From Candidatus Binatia bacterium (lineage in GTDB: Bacteria > Desulfobacterota > Binatia > UBA12015), in assembly GCA_029248525.1 (NCBI GenBank), contig JAQWJE010000049.1, forward strand, positions 861,836 to 925,835: a stretch of 64,000 nucleotides of DNA. The letters run 5' to 3'. Below are positions 1 through 9,344 of the stretch, piece after piece. The translations under genes and the position numbers were made by a program. Within the stretch, counting starts at the first letter, position 1. Each line of letters begins with the position of its first letter. Under the pieces are notes generated by a model. That model ran no database searches and had not been told where the DNA came from. It saw only the letters and a program-made list of their open reading frames with translations.

Positions 1-1
1 T

Positions 2-928
2 GTTCCGAGCATCGCCCCCGACGTGGGACGCCTCGCCGTGTTCCAGCGTACCCCGATCTGGGTCGGACCGAAGGATGATGAAGCGATTGCGGCCGAGGAT
101 CGAAAAGGCTTCCGCTTCAGCCAGATGGGATTACGGGTTCGACGATTTTTCACGGAACTTGGTTTCGAGATCGGAACGTACCTGGTCGTGAATTACCAGA
201 AGCGAAAGTCGTTCGTTCGCCAAGGCGAAGCGCGATTGGTGAAATACGTTCGTCAGGTGGTGAAGGATCCGGCGCTGCAAGAAAAACTGCTTCCGAACTA
301 TGGTCTGGGTTGCAAGCGTCCGGCATTTTCGAATGAATATCTCCAGACCTTCAATCGAGAAAACGTGGATCTGGTTACCTCGGGGATTACTCGGATTACC
401 GAATCCGGGGTGATGACCGATGACGGCGTGCATCATGAACTGGACACCTTGATCTTGAGTACGGGTTTCAAGACCTTCGAGAAAGGTAACGCGCCCAGCT
501 TTGAGGTGGTTGGTCTCGACGAAGTGGAGCTTGGCCAGTTCTGGCACGATAATCGATACCAATCTTATGCCGGTATCGCGGTGCCCGGGTTCCCGAATTT
601 CTTTCTGACCGTTGGGCCTTATTCGGGCGGCTTCAATTGGTTCACGATGTTGGATGCACATTTGAAATACATTTTGCGGTGCATGCGCCGGGCGCGTTCG
701 GGGGGCACTTCTCGTGTCGAGGTGCGGCGCGAGGCCCATGACGAATATTTCGAGATGATGCTCCGCGAGGCCGAGGATACTGTCTTCAAGGATCCCGCCT
801 GCGTAACGGCCCGCAGCTATTATATTGATCGTCATGGAGATGCCTCTGTCGGGTTGCCGAGAACGCCCTGGTGGAGGGCGCTTCGAGTGCGGTTCTCGAA
901 CTTGAATGTGTTCCGATTCGAGAGCTGA
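2..928 (+). CDS. Flavin monooxygenase (Baeyer-Villiger type), C-terminal part
   Basis: The reading frame is open from the left edge, so the gene starts outside the window; an internal ATG at 23 is not the true start. The visible part begins in the segment VPSIAPDV..FQRTPIW, which in FAD/NADPH-dependent Baeyer-Villiger and flavin-containing monooxygenases follows the NADPH-binding Rossmann motif. Further on is ILSTGFKTF, matching the family's conserved ATGF-like segment before the end of the FAD domain, then a PNFFLTVGP segment typical of these enzymes. Such enzymes insert oxygen into ketones or oxidise N/S centres using NADPH and O2; the substrate cannot be read here. The FAD-binding GxGxxG N-terminus is missing only because of the window edge. 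Confidence 0.85.
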   Translation, partial: VPSIAPDVGRLAVFQRTPIWVGPKDDEAIAAEDRKGFRFSQMGLRVRRFFTELGFEIGTYLVVNYQKRKSFVRQGEARLVKYVRQVVKDPALQEKLLPNYGLGCKRPAFSNEYLQTFNRENVDLVTSGITRITESGVMTDDGVHHELDTLILSTGFKTFEKGNAPSFEVVGLDEVELGQFWHDNRYQSYAGIAVPGFPNFFLTVGPYSGGFNWFTMLDAHLKYILRCMRRARSGGTSRVEVRREAHDEYFEMMLREAEDTVFKDPACVTARSYYIDRHGDASVGLPRTPWWRALRVRFSNLNVFRFES

Positions 929-1102
929 CCTGCCTGCTAGATGGCGATTTCGGCGTGCCCGTCGCGTTGGGAGCATGCCCCGATGGCCGTGATTGCGAGG
1001 CCGAATGCAAAAACTCCGGATATTCGGTCGCTCAGAGGATTGAATGGTAAAACAGTCGAGCGCAGTGGGTCAGGGTCGTGTTACGATTTGCAAGAATCGA
1101 GA

Positions 1103-1118
1103 CCGACTGACCGGTCGG
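1103..1118. promoter_or_regulatory. Palindrome CCGAC-N6-GTCGG, candidate TetR-type operator
   Basis: Perfect 5-bp arms (CCGAC/GTCGG) with a 6-bp centre lie 28 bp before the ATG at 1147. The pattern resembles ACCGAC..GTCGGT sites bound by several TetR-family repressors. Function is inferred from sequence and position only; no regulator gene is adjacent. Confidence 0.35.
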
Positions 1119-1146
1119 GACGTCGAGCAATCGTGGAGAAAGTTCT

Positions 1147-3009
1147 ATGAGATTCTTGAAGTTGAGAAACATTCTATCGGCGTCAGCCATGGTGCTCGTC
1201 GTCTCGTCTTGCGGCGGTAGCAGCGACAATCAGCTGACGCTTCAGGTGCCAGAGGTACCAGAGGTGCCCGACAACCCCGTCGAGCCCGTCGAGCCCGAGG
1301 TCCCGGCCGAACCTGAAGTCCCGGAATCTCCGGAATGTGCCGGCGAGGTTTATGCCAGTACATTCGATGCTGTCCAGAAAGTCATTTTCGACCGTTACCA
1401 ATGCGTGGGTTGCCATAGTGGCGACAACGCAAGTGGCGATCTGGATCTCACGCCGGAGTTCGCCTACGAGAATCTGATGGAGGTTCCTTCGGTGGGCTCG
1501 AATTTTGCGCGGGTGTACCCGGGCTCTCGCGAGCGCAGCTCCTTGTGGCTCAAGATGTATGGTCACGTCGATCCCTCGATTACCAGTCTTGCCTTGATGC
1601 CGCCGTCCGGTCCTGTTCCGGAGGACTGGGAATTCGAGCTGTTGCGGCAATGGCTGGTCGCTGGTGCGCCGGAGACCGGCGTGGTTCTGGGCACGGAGGA
1701 ACTGCTGCCCGGTTGCCTCTCGGAGCCGACACCGCAGAGCATTATTCCACTCGAAGCCCCCGAGGCCACGGAAGGCGTGCAATTTCAGATGCCCGGCTTC
1801 GATCTTTACGCGGCCTCCGAGCGAGAAGTTTGTTTTGCGACCTACTACGATCTCCGGGATGTCGTTCCCGAGGAATATCAGTCCGAGGACGGTCAGGTCT
1901 TTTATTTTGACGGTTGGGAAGTTCGCCAGGACGCCCTCAGTCACCACCTGATTGTCTTTTTGCCGGTTTCCGAGGCCGGAGAAGTGACACCTGATGATTT
2001 CTCGAACTGGTCGTGTGCCGGAGGGGATCGGGCGGGCGAAGTCTGTGACCCGCGCGAACGAGAGGCTTGCGGTCTTCGCGGGTTCTGTCGCACTCCGGTG
2101 GAAGACTCGCTTGCCTGTAATAGCTACGCTCCGGTGTTGACCCGCCAATCGCTGGCGGTTCAGCAGGCGCAATCGACGCAGGAATTCTACCCGGGAACCT
2201 ACCGGGAGTGGCCGCTCGAGGGCGTCATGTTGTGGAATTCTCATTCCTTCAACCTGACTGCCGTCGACCACATTCTGCGTGGTCGATTCAACCTTCGATT
2301 TGCTCGCGACCGGTCGTATCCGCAACTCGAGGCTGGCGGATTTGATACGTTATTCGGAATCCCGAGGCTGATCGGTGAAGGGGCTGCGCCCTATACCGAG
2401 CAGGTTCTTTGCGAGCGCGCCGTATTGCCAATGGGTGCGATGGTGACGGGGCTGTCGTCCCATACGCATAGTCGGGGTAAACATTTCTGGTACGAAATGC
2501 CCGATGGCACGCATATCTATGACAGCTACATCTACAACGATCCCCTGAACTTGTTTTTCGACGAGCCCATGGCGTTTCTCGATCCGGACCCCGCAGAGCG
2601 GACACTGACCTATTGCTCGCTTTTTCGAAACGGAGTGGACGAAGACGGAAATCCTGTTCCGGACGAGGTGACGCGCGCGTCGGATATCGAATACGCGGTT
2701 CCGATCGGCAGATTGGGTCCCAATATCGGCCTTTGTGAACCGACGCAGTGTGTGAACGAGGGGATGTATGAGGTCGAGTGTGATGATGGAGTTGCCAACC
2801 AGGCCGGCGATGATGCCGCCTGCGACTCGTCTCCGGGTGCGGGCGATGGTAGCTGCGATGCCTGCTCGATCACGGGTGGGGTTACCACCGGAAACGAGAT
2901 GTTTGGTGCACAGATCTGGTACTTTATTGCAGAAGGCTATCCGAATGAGCTGGTAGAGTTTCCCGACAGCACCTTCATTCCGGGGATCATCCCGGGTATC
3001 GGGCGCTGA
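1147..3009 (+). CDS. Secreted lipoprotein with cytochrome c motif and PHM-like copper monooxygenase region
   Basis: A 620-residue protein with a lipoprotein signal ending in VVSSC (Cys22), then an acidic Pro/Val/Glu linker (about 32-62), then a haem-binding CVGCH motif (Cys86-Cys89-His90) of the type seen in planctomycete-type cytochrome c domains. The central part carries His-rich segments SHHLIVF (about 265-271), HSFNLTAVDH (from 366) and SSHTHSRGKHF (His439, His441), the spacing and style of copper ligands in type II ascorbate-dependent (peptidylglycine-hydroxylating-like) monooxygenases. A Cys-rich stretch follows near the C-terminus. A periplasmic or outer-membrane redox enzyme is likely; its substrate is unknown. 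The start is set by the signal peptide. A palindrome lies just upstream. Confidence 0.75.
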   Translation: MRFLKLRNILSASAMVLVVSSCGGSSDNQLTLQVPEVPEVPDNPVEPVEPEVPAEPEVPESPECAGEVYASTFDAVQKVIFDRYQCVGCHSGDNASGDLDLTPEFAYENLMEVPSVGSNFARVYPGSRERSSLWLKMYGHVDPSITSLALMPPSGPVPEDWEFELLRQWLVAGAPETGVVLGTEELLPGCLSEPTPQSIIPLEAPEATEGVQFQMPGFDLYAASEREVCFATYYDLRDVVPEEYQSEDGQVFYFDGWEVRQDALSHHLIVFLPVSEAGEVTPDDFSNWSCAGGDRAGEVCDPREREACGLRGFCRTPVEDSLACNSYAPVLTRQSLAVQQAQSTQEFYPGTYREWPLEGVMLWNSHSFNLTAVDHILRGRFNLRFARDRSYPQLEAGGFDTLFGIPRLIGEGAAPYTEQVLCERAVLPMGAMVTGLSSHTHSRGKHFWYEMPDGTHIYDSYIYNDPLNLFFDEPMAFLDPDPAERTLTYCSLFRNGVDEDGNPVPDEVTRASDIEYAVPIGRLGPNIGLCEPTQCVNEGMYEVECDDGVANQAGDDAACDSSPGAGDGSCDACSITGGVTTGNEMFGAQIWYFIAEGYPNELVEFPDSTFIPGIIPGIGR

Positions 3010-3086
3010 GCCGTTCGCAAGCTGAAATTCGTCCGTTGCGACCGCATCGGGCTCTTTTGGAAAATCAAAGCTGAGGGGATGATACG

Positions 3087-3485
3087 ATGGCGAAGAACAA
3101 CGAAGCGGTGGAAGGTCTTGGGCTTCTGGTCTTGAGGTTGGCCGTGGGCGGGATGATGCTCACGCATGGCTTGCCCAAATTACAGAGGCTGTTGGAGAAG
3201 CCTGACCAATTCCCCGACCCGATTGGCTTGGGTCCCGAAGTGACGCTGGCGTTCGCGGTATTTTCCGAGGTGATTTGCGCGGTCCTGATCATCGCCGGTG
3301 CGGCCACGCGACTGGCCGCGATCCCGCTTTTGATCACCATGCTCGTGGCGGCCTTTGTGACCCACGCGGGCGACCCCTTCAATAAAATGGAACCCGCTCT
3401 GCTTTATGGATCCTGCAGTCTTGCTCTGGTGCTTACCGGTGCGGGCAAGTTCAGCGTCGACGGTTGGTGGAACGGTCGGGGCTGA
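3087..3485 (+). CDS. DoxX family membrane protein
   Basis: A 132-residue protein with about four hydrophobic segments. The N-terminal LRLAVGGMMLTHGLPKL is the DoxX signature, and the following segment (FAVFSEVICAVLIIAGAATRLAA) fits the second and third helices. DoxX proteins are small inner-membrane proteins, some linked to thiol or oxidative-stress handling; the exact role is rarely known. A GAGGGG ribosome site sits about 10 bp before the ATG. It lies downstream of the cytochrome/monooxygenase lipoprotein with about 75 bp between them and may be co-transcribed. Convergent with the DUF1993 gene. Confidence 0.8.
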   Translation: MAKNNEAVEGLGLLVLRLAVGGMMLTHGLPKLQRLLEKPDQFPDPIGLGPEVTLAFAVFSEVICAVLIIAGAATRLAAIPLLITMLVAAFVTHAGDPFNKMEPALLYGSCSLALVLTGAGKFSVDGWWNGRG

Positions 3486-3489
3486 GGTC

Positions 3490-4011
3490 TCAGGCGTTGA
3501 CGCGCATCGCGCCGAGGAAATCCATTTTCCCCAGATCAACGCCGTCCATCCGCAACAGATCGTATCCTGTGGTGGCGTGAAAATAGAAGTTGGGAAGCGA
3601 GAAGCTCAGCAGGAAGTCGCTGGACTTGAACGGAATTTTCATTTTGCCCAATTCGAAGACGACCGGATCATCCGCTCTTGCGTTGAAGGCATCCGCGTCG
3701 ATCGCGTTGACAGCTTCGGTGGCTTCCTGCACATGCGTCTGCAGGCCGGCCAGATCAAAGGCGAGTGAGAAGTCCGGCGGACCGGCCTTGCCGGTCTCCA
3801 GACTTTTCAATGCATTGGCTGAGTGGTGTACGACCGACACCACCTGAAAATGCAGCGGCAGCATATCGTCAGTCAGTTTCAGGTCGACCGCGACGTTGGG
3901 GTCCCTGCCGATTGATTCGTAATGGCTGCGGCCTTTGGCCAGGTAATTCTCCACTACGGGCAGGAGTTGTTGGTAGGTTTTCACAACGGCGTCGTAGATC
4001 GTGATCTGCAT
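3490..4011 (-). CDS. DUF1993 family protein
   Basis: A 173-residue soluble protein. The opening MQITIYDAVVKTYQQLLPVV, the middle segment DDMLPLHFQVVSVVHHSAN and the closing FYFHATTGYDLLRMDGVDLG match the DUF1993 family, which has a DinB/four-helix-bundle-like fold with conserved His residues. Biochemical function is not established. Length agrees with the family (about 165-175). It stops 4 bp from the DoxX gene in convergent orientation. Confidence 0.8.
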   Translation of the reverse strand: MQITIYDAVVKTYQQLLPVVENYLAKGRSHYESIGRDPNVAVDLKLTDDMLPLHFQVVSVVHHSANALKSLETGKAGPPDFSLAFDLAGLQTHVQEATEAVNAIDADAFNARADDPVVFELGKMKIPFKSSDFLLSFSLPNFYFHATTGYDLLRMDGVDLGKMDFLGAMRVNA

Positions 4012-4223
4012 GGGGTGACTCTAGGGGTTTTGCGGCGGATGGCAATCTCTATGCGCTGTTGCGGGTTTCTCCGAACGGATCTTGCAGGTTCTCTGCGGGG
4101 TTGGGCGATCGGCTTATTTTTTAAGCAGTTTTTCGGTTGATTTCCTCATGCAGGTGCAGGGGAAAAACCTTGCATCGCGGAGTTCCAGAGGCGAAACTCT
4201 TTCTGTTGCCAAGGAGGCACACC

Positions 4224-4976
4224 ATGGAACCAGCACAGACTGAATCGCAATCACCAGCCAAGCGTCGTCGCTACCACGACCGGGCCGTTCGACCGAGAGC
4301 AGCCTGGCGGGCTCTCCGTAATTTGATGCGGGACCCGGATGATACGAGCCAGGTTTTCGAGATTATTGATTCTCTGGCAGGGCGTTCGTTCGAGAACTCC
4401 TTCAAGCGATTCAGACGCTCGCCCAACGGTCCGCGTCTGATCGAAGAGCAGCCCGATATCGTCACGCTCCTGAACGATCGAGACGCACTGGGCGCAATGC
4501 CGGCCGGAAGTCTGGGCCGCGCCTATCTCGACTTCGTGATTCGGGAGGAGTTGACCCCGGAGGGGCTTTCCTCGGCCAGCAAAGAGTTCGATCAGGACCC
4601 TGCAGCGCCCAAAGGCGCTTATTGGTTCGGAGCACGACTGCGCGACACCCATGATCTGCATCACGTGTTGACCGGCTACAATCGGGATCTGGTGGGCGAG
4701 GCCTCGTTGCTCGCTTTCACCTGGGCACAGACCCGCAATCGCGGGATCGGAGCGATCGTTCTGATGGCCTATATCCGATCGGGAAAAGACAACCCGTCGG
4801 CTCGCACCATGATCCGCGCGGGTTATCGCCGTGGCCGCAAGGCAGCGTGGTTCCCCGAGCAGGACTGGGAGCAGTTGCTCACCCAGCCACTCGAAGAGGT
4901 TCGTGAACATCTGCGCCTCGGCGATCTGCCCGCTTACGACGAAGTGCGTTCCGAGGGCGCACCCGCGCTGGCCTAG
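4224..4976 (+). CDS. Coq4 family protein
   Basis: A 250-residue protein from the ATG at 4224, chosen because AAGGAGG lies 8 bp upstream; the frame is open further 5' (from 4137) without a ribosome site. It carries HDLHH (143-147) with Glu159, exactly the HDxxHx11E zinc motif of Coq4, preceded by GSLGRAYLDFV and LRDTHD segments typical of the family. Coq4 organises or assists ubiquinone biosynthesis, and has been linked to ring decarboxylation. Bacterial homologues are often isolated from other coq genes, as here, and may act on another hydrophobic substrate. Confidence 0.8.
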   Translation: MEPAQTESQSPAKRRRYHDRAVRPRAAWRALRNLMRDPDDTSQVFEIIDSLAGRSFENSFKRFRRSPNGPRLIEEQPDIVTLLNDRDALGAMPAGSLGRAYLDFVIREELTPEGLSSASKEFDQDPAAPKGAYWFGARLRDTHDLHHVLTGYNRDLVGEASLLAFTWAQTRNRGIGAIVLMAYIRSGKDNPSARTMIRAGYRRGRKAAWFPEQDWEQLLTQPLEEVREHLRLGDLPAYDEVRSEGAPALA

Positions 4977-5044
4977 CTGATACCCGACGAAAGGTCTCGT
5001 ACCGCCAACATTTTTGCGGCGCTCGCGAACACACTCTGGAGGTC

Positions 5045-5215
5045 ATGGGCATGGCACGCGTGCTCGAGATCCTGACCCATGGTCTGGTTCGATCTCTGTT
5101 CGGCCATCATGTGATCGAACGCTCGGACGGTATGGTGGAGGCGGCGGTGGAGTTGCTCCGCGCGGGTCTCTCATCGCCCACACTGAAGTTGCGTCGAAAA
5201 GGTAAAGTTTCATGA
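5045..5215 (+). CDS. Possible 56-residue ORF overlapping the LLM oxidoreductase start
   Basis: This short frame starts at an ATG in the gap after Coq4 and its TGA overlaps the ATG at 5212 (ATGA), the arrangement of translationally coupled genes. The peptide includes LEILTHGLVRSLFGHHVIE and a helical C-terminus with a basic end. I do not recognise it. It could be a real small protein, the end of a decayed gene (the frame stays open upstream) or chance. Confidence 0.25.
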   Translation: MGMARVLEILTHGLVRSLFGHHVIERSDGMVEAAVELLRAGLSSPTLKLRRKGKVS

Positions 5216-6123
5216 AATTCGGAATCCGTATTCCTCCCCCGCAAATGGGCCCGATCGGTGACCCCGATTTTGTCGTGCGCTATGCGCAGTTGGTCGAGTC
5301 TCTGGGGTTCGAGTCGCTATGGACGATCGATCATGCGGTCATGCATACCGAGTATGACTCGCGCTATCCCTACAAGACCACGGGTCGTACGCCCTTGCCC
5401 GCGGACTCCAATATGCCCGACCCGCTTCTGCTGTTGATGTTTCTCGCGGCGGCGACGGAGAAGATCCGATTGGGTACCGCGATGTTGATCTTGCCGCAGC
5501 GCCATCCGGTAATTCTTGCCAAGGAGGTCGCTACGCTGGATCAATACTCCAAAGGTCGCCTGACGCTCGGGATGGGAATTGGTTGGGTGAAGGAAGAGGT
5601 CGAGGACCTGGGACAGGACTTCTCGGACCGCGGCCGCCGCGCGAATGAGTGGATCCGGGTGATGCGCGCGCTCTGGGCGGAAGGCATATCTCATTTCGAA
5701 GGCGAGTATTTCAATTTCAAGGGCGTGCTCAGCTATCCCAAGCCGGTGCAGACCGGGGGAATTCCGCTGATGATCGGCGGTCACAGCAAATTCGCAGCGC
5801 GCCGGGCCGGGCGGTACGGTGACGAGTTCTATCCCCATTGGTCCACGCGTGGGCCCGATGCCGAGGAACTCGGAAAATTGTGGCCGGTCGTGCAGGACGA
5901 AGCGGAAAAGGCCGGTCGCCCGCGTGATGCTGTGAGTCTGACGCTGACCAGTACGAGTGATGCCAAAACGGCGCTGGCGACAGCGGAGTTTTGCGCCGAA
6001 TTGGGTGCCGAGCGCGTCGTGGTGCTTCCGCCCAAGGGCCGCCTTGACGGATCCTTGCCCGATGAGTTGGCGCGCTTCCGCGAAGAGGTGATGGTGCCGC
6101 TGGGTAGCGAGGGCGCGAAGTAG
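5212..6123 (+). CDS. LLM class F420-dependent oxidoreductase
   Basis: A 303-residue TIM-barrel protein of the luciferase-like monooxygenase superfamily. It begins MKFGIRIPPPQMGP, followed by GFESLWTIDHAVM, LGTAMLILPQRHPVILAKE and GRLTLGMGIGWVKEE, all characteristic of the F420-dependent LLM subgroup (TIGR03619 type). Such enzymes use reduced F420 or FMN for hydride transfer on organic substrates. The substrate cannot be inferred. The 5' end overlaps a short upstream frame. The convergent gap downstream holds no recognisable gene. Confidence 0.85.
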   Translation: MKFGIRIPPPQMGPIGDPDFVVRYAQLVESLGFESLWTIDHAVMHTEYDSRYPYKTTGRTPLPADSNMPDPLLLLMFLAAATEKIRLGTAMLILPQRHPVILAKEVATLDQYSKGRLTLGMGIGWVKEEVEDLGQDFSDRGRRANEWIRVMRALWAEGISHFEGEYFNFKGVLSYPKPVQTGGIPLMIGGHSKFAARRAGRYGDEFYPHWSTRGPDAEELGKLWPVVQDEAEKAGRPRDAVSLTLTSTSDAKTALATAEFCAELGAERVVVLPPKGRLDGSLPDELARFREEVMVPLGSEGAK

Positions 6124-6461
6124 CTCTCCCAGACCTCGGCGAATGCAGGATTGGAGAATGTTGGGCTGGTAGAAGCGTTGCGCTTTCGCGGCGGTATGCG
6201 CTTCTCGGATCGCAGCGTAGCCGCGAAGAGCACCTCGAAACTCCATTTTCGCGATTCGCCTTCGCGGAAGAACGCTTGGGTCTCCGCCTGAAGTCTGACG
6301 AGTCATTCGGTGGGCAGGGTAGCGTCACGAAGATGGAAGAAACCGGTTTCGAACAACCCCTGGCGCAGCGTCGCGCGATTGTTCGAATCGTCGAGGGCTT
6401 GTTCGCACGCCGAAGGGCAATCCCCTGCTGGCTCTCGAGAAGCCCGTCCGAGTATTCGCGT
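6124..6461. other. Convergent intergenic stretch, no gene recognised
   Basis: This 338-bp gap lies between the ends of the LLM oxidoreductase and the lipoprotein esterase. Short frames cross it on both strands but none has a start with a ribosome site or a recognisable motif. No strong hairpin followed by a T-run was found. Confidence 0.5.
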
Positions 6462-7505
6462 CTATGGTGCGAGCATTCGCAATGCGAAGTCGACTTCGTC
6501 CTCGCCGCTGGGGTGCTCGATGCCCAGAACGGGGGCATAGAGAAGGTGCTCAACTCCGACTTCGCGGGCGCGGTCCGCGATCGTGGTTGCATGATTTACG
6601 TGGTGAAAGAGCAGGGCCACGCTGGTCGGGAATTCATTCGGTTGGTTCTTGTTGCGGACGAAAATGGGGGGGTCGTCTGCTGTCAGAAGTGCGAGCATGT
6701 CGACACGGGCCCGGTAGGCCCGAATTTCGGGCGAATCAAACTCCTCGAGTTCGGAGATGCCGTAGAAACCGAGAAGCCGTTTCTCGAGTCCCAGAAGCTT
6801 CGCACCCTCGAGAACGCCGATGCCGAGATCGGGAAATACATCCGTGCTCCATCGGGCCACGTCGTAGGTTGCCTGCGTCTCGAGCAGGATCACGCCGCGG
6901 ACTCGCGTCGATTGCCGCAGGACCGGGTCGGTGCGAGAAGGTTCGGCGAGGTCGTCGTTTGCGCCGATCCAGAGGCTCATGCCGGCGCCGGCTGAAGCTC
7001 CGACGAGCACGATGCGATTGGGGTCGACGCCCAGTTCCGCGGCATAGCGGCGGATGAATTGAACAGAGCGGGCTCCGTCCTGCAGAGGAGTGAGTACGCC
7101 GACACCCTCGGACCGGTTGAGAAATCGGTAATCGACACTCGCGATCGCGACTCCCATGTCAATCAGTCTCTCGATCCGGGCAGCCCAGCCATTGGCCCAC
7201 GCCGACGACCGTGAACCACTGGCGAAGCCTCCGCCATGAAAGAAGATCACCAGAGGAGCTCGATCCTTGTTGTTCGGGAGGAGAATATCGAAGAGGTTTT
7301 TCTCGTCGGAGGGGCCATAGGCGATCGCTTCATGAAAGCTGGCATCAAGTCCGGAGAGTGCTTCCGGGAGTGCGGTCGGCTCGGTCAGGACCGGCTGTGA
7401 GTCGGAGTCCCCACAGCTCGCGATCAGCAAGAGGCTGAGGGCAATCAGGAAACCGGCCGGGTGCCCACGACCGCTACGATCTGCTCCAAATGCACTATTC
7501 TTCAT
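6462..7505 (-). CDS. Lipoprotein alpha/beta hydrolase (carboxylesterase-like)
   Basis: A 347-residue protein with a signal ending LLLIASC (lipid-anchored Cys31). The mature part has HGGG (90-93), the oxyanion-hole motif of hormone-sensitive-lipase-like esterases, and GASAG (169-173) with nucleophile Ser171. A late Asp and the His in LGIEHPSGED could complete the triad. It probably hydrolyses esters in the periplasm or at the outer membrane. It is transcribed divergently from threonine ammonia-lyase. Confidence 0.8.
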   Translation of the reverse strand: MKNSAFGADRSGRGHPAGFLIALSLLLIASCGDSDSQPVLTEPTALPEALSGLDASFHEAIAYGPSDEKNLFDILLPNNKDRAPLVIFFHGGGFASGSRSSAWANGWAARIERLIDMGVAIASVDYRFLNRSEGVGVLTPLQDGARSVQFIRRYAAELGVDPNRIVLVGASAGAGMSLWIGANDDLAEPSRTDPVLRQSTRVRGVILLETQATYDVARWSTDVFPDLGIGVLEGAKLLGLEKRLLGFYGISELEEFDSPEIRAYRARVDMLALLTADDPPIFVRNKNQPNEFPTSVALLFHHVNHATTIADRAREVGVEHLLYAPVLGIEHPSGEDEVDFALRMLAP

Positions 7506-7803
7506 ATACTTGTTTTGTCGTTCTGCGCGATTGAGTGCAAGACGGGAAATCGCGAATCCCGAGCGACAAGATTCCAGTCGAAGCGGATCAATCGCTCAGG
7601 TAAGGGTCCGAGGAAGCCGAATGTCGGACAAGATCAGAGCCTGGCTCTTCCGCAGAGCTTCGTCGCAGGGGTATAAGCGGACATGAATCATCTCCATGGA
7701 GCTTCTGCCTCCTGCAGGTTTTGCTCCCCTTGCGAGCAGTGTGCTTCCGGCTCAGCGGTTTCGCCAGGCGGCGAGGCTTGCGCAGTGCAAGCAGGGGGTT
7801 CCA
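7506..7803. other. Divergent intergenic region
   Basis: About 300 bp separating the lipoprotein esterase start from the likely GTG start of threonine ammonia-lyase. It presumably holds both promoters, but no operator or riboswitch is recognisable. A longer form of the ammonia-lyase frame starts inside it at 7696. Confidence 0.4.
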
Positions 7804-9315
7804 GTGATCGAAGACTATATTGAACGGATCCGGAAGGCGCGCGTTTATGACGTAGCCGAGCGCACGCCACTGGAACTCGCGCCGCGGCTTTCGGAGCGTC
7901 TTGGGAATCAGGTGCTGATCAAGCGTGAGGACCTGCAGTCGGTGTTCTCCTTCAAGTTACGGGGCGCGTATAACAAGATGGCACAGCTGACGGAAAGACA
8001 GCGTGCCGATGGTGTAATTGCTGCCTCTGCTGGCAATCACGCGCAAGGAGTGGCTCTGGCCGCGCAGAAGCTGGGACTGCGGGCACTGGTCGTCATGCCC
8101 ACGACCACACCTTCGATCAAGATACAAGCGGTCCAGGCCCGTGGGGTAGAGACCATGCTCGTGGGCGACAGTTACGACGATGCCTATACTCACGCTCGGA
8201 AGCTGGAGTCAGAGCAGGGTCTCACTTTCGTGCATCCATACGACGACCCCGACGTGATCGCTGGCCAGGGCACAATCGGAATGGAGATCCTGCAACAGCA
8301 CCGCGGGCCTCTTCACGCCGTCTTCGTCCCGGTTGGAGGCGGTGGTCTCATCGCAGGGGTGTCGGCTTACGTAAAACATCTCTACCCGGAGGTGAAGATG
8401 ATTGGTGTGGAGCCCGAGGATGCGGCTTGCCTGAAGGCGGCTCTGGATGCGGATACTCGCGTGACTCTCGACCGCGTCGGCTTGTTTGCCGATGGAGTCG
8501 CTGTCCGACAGGTGGGGGACGAACCATTCCGTATTGCACGCGAGACCGTGGATGAAGTGGTTACTGTGGGGACTGACGAGATTTGCGCGGCGATCAAGGA
8601 CTCCTTTGATGACCTGCGTTCCGTGGCAGAGCCCGCTGGAGCCTTGGCTGTCGCAGGGATCAAGCGCTACGTGAAACTGAAGGGCATTCGCAGGCAAACA
8701 CTGGTGGGGATTCAGAGCGGAGCGAATCTGAACTTTGATCGCCTCCGTCACGTTGCGGAGCGCGCGGATCTCGGTGAAGCGCGCGAGGCAGTTTTCGGCG
8801 TTACCATCCCCGAGTGCCCGGGTGCCTTCGAGTCTTTTTGCAAGATTCTCGGCGCTGTCCCTGTCACCGAGTTCAACTACCGCATCGGCGATCTTGAGCA
8901 GGCACATATCTTCGTTGGGGTCGGTTTGCAGCGTGGCGACGAGGAACGCGAAGAGATTCGAACCAGGCTGGAGCAAGCCGAGTTGCCGGTCGTGGACATG
9001 AGCCAGAACGAACTCGCCAAGTCGCATGTGCGCTTCATGGTTGGCGGCCGCGCTCTGGCGGCGCATGAGAGACTCGTCCGCTTCGAGTTCCCGGAACGGC
9101 CCGGTGCGCTCCTGCAGTTCTTGCAGGCCATGGGGCATCGATGGAATATCACTCTTTTTCACTATCGGAACCATGGAGCCGCCTTCGGGCGCGTTCTCGC
9201 GGCCATGCAGGTGCCAGATTCCGAAACCAACGAGTTTCATGGATTTCTCGATGGCGTAGGTTACCGCTGGGTCGACGAGTCGGACAACCCGGCCTACCAG
9301 CTCTTTCTCCGCTGA
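7804..9315 (+). CDS. ilvA: Threonine ammonia-lyase, biosynthetic type
   Basis: PLP enzyme that deaminates threonine to 2-oxobutanoate, the first step of isoleucine synthesis. From the GTG at 7804 it is 503 residues, close to the roughly 510 of the E. coli enzyme. FSFKLRGAYNKM carries the PLP lysine (Lys51), followed by SAGNHAQGVA (phosphate/substrate loop) and PVGGGGLIAG (cofactor phosphate loop). The C-terminal third (from about 330) has two ACT-like regulatory repeats opening FGVTIPECPGAF and LVRFEFPERPGALLQF, which in this type bind isoleucine. The GTG is preferred because AGGGGG precedes it and the extra 36 N-terminal residues from an ATG at 7696 do not look conserved. Confidence 0.9.
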   Translation: MIEDYIERIRKARVYDVAERTPLELAPRLSERLGNQVLIKREDLQSVFSFKLRGAYNKMAQLTERQRADGVIAASAGNHAQGVALAAQKLGLRALVVMPTTTPSIKIQAVQARGVETMLVGDSYDDAYTHARKLESEQGLTFVHPYDDPDVIAGQGTIGMEILQQHRGPLHAVFVPVGGGGLIAGVSAYVKHLYPEVKMIGVEPEDAACLKAALDADTRVTLDRVGLFADGVAVRQVGDEPFRIARETVDEVVTVGTDEICAAIKDSFDDLRSVAEPAGALAVAGIKRYVKLKGIRRQTLVGIQSGANLNFDRLRHVAERADLGEAREAVFGVTIPECPGAFESFCKILGAVPVTEFNYRIGDLEQAHIFVGVGLQRGDEEREEIRTRLEQAELPVVDMSQNELAKSHVRFMVGGRALAAHERLVRFEFPERPGALLQFLQAMGHRWNITLFHYRNHGAAFGRVLAAMQVPDSETNEFHGFLDGVGYRWVDESDNPAYQLFLR

Positions 9316-9344
9316 CGAGACAGGCGGCTATCGCCTCGTTGCAT

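Noticed and set aside
1183..2325. 380-residue minus-strand frame
   Set aside because: Shadow of the cytochrome/copper-monooxygenase-like lipoprotein, which has a signal peptide and haem motif.
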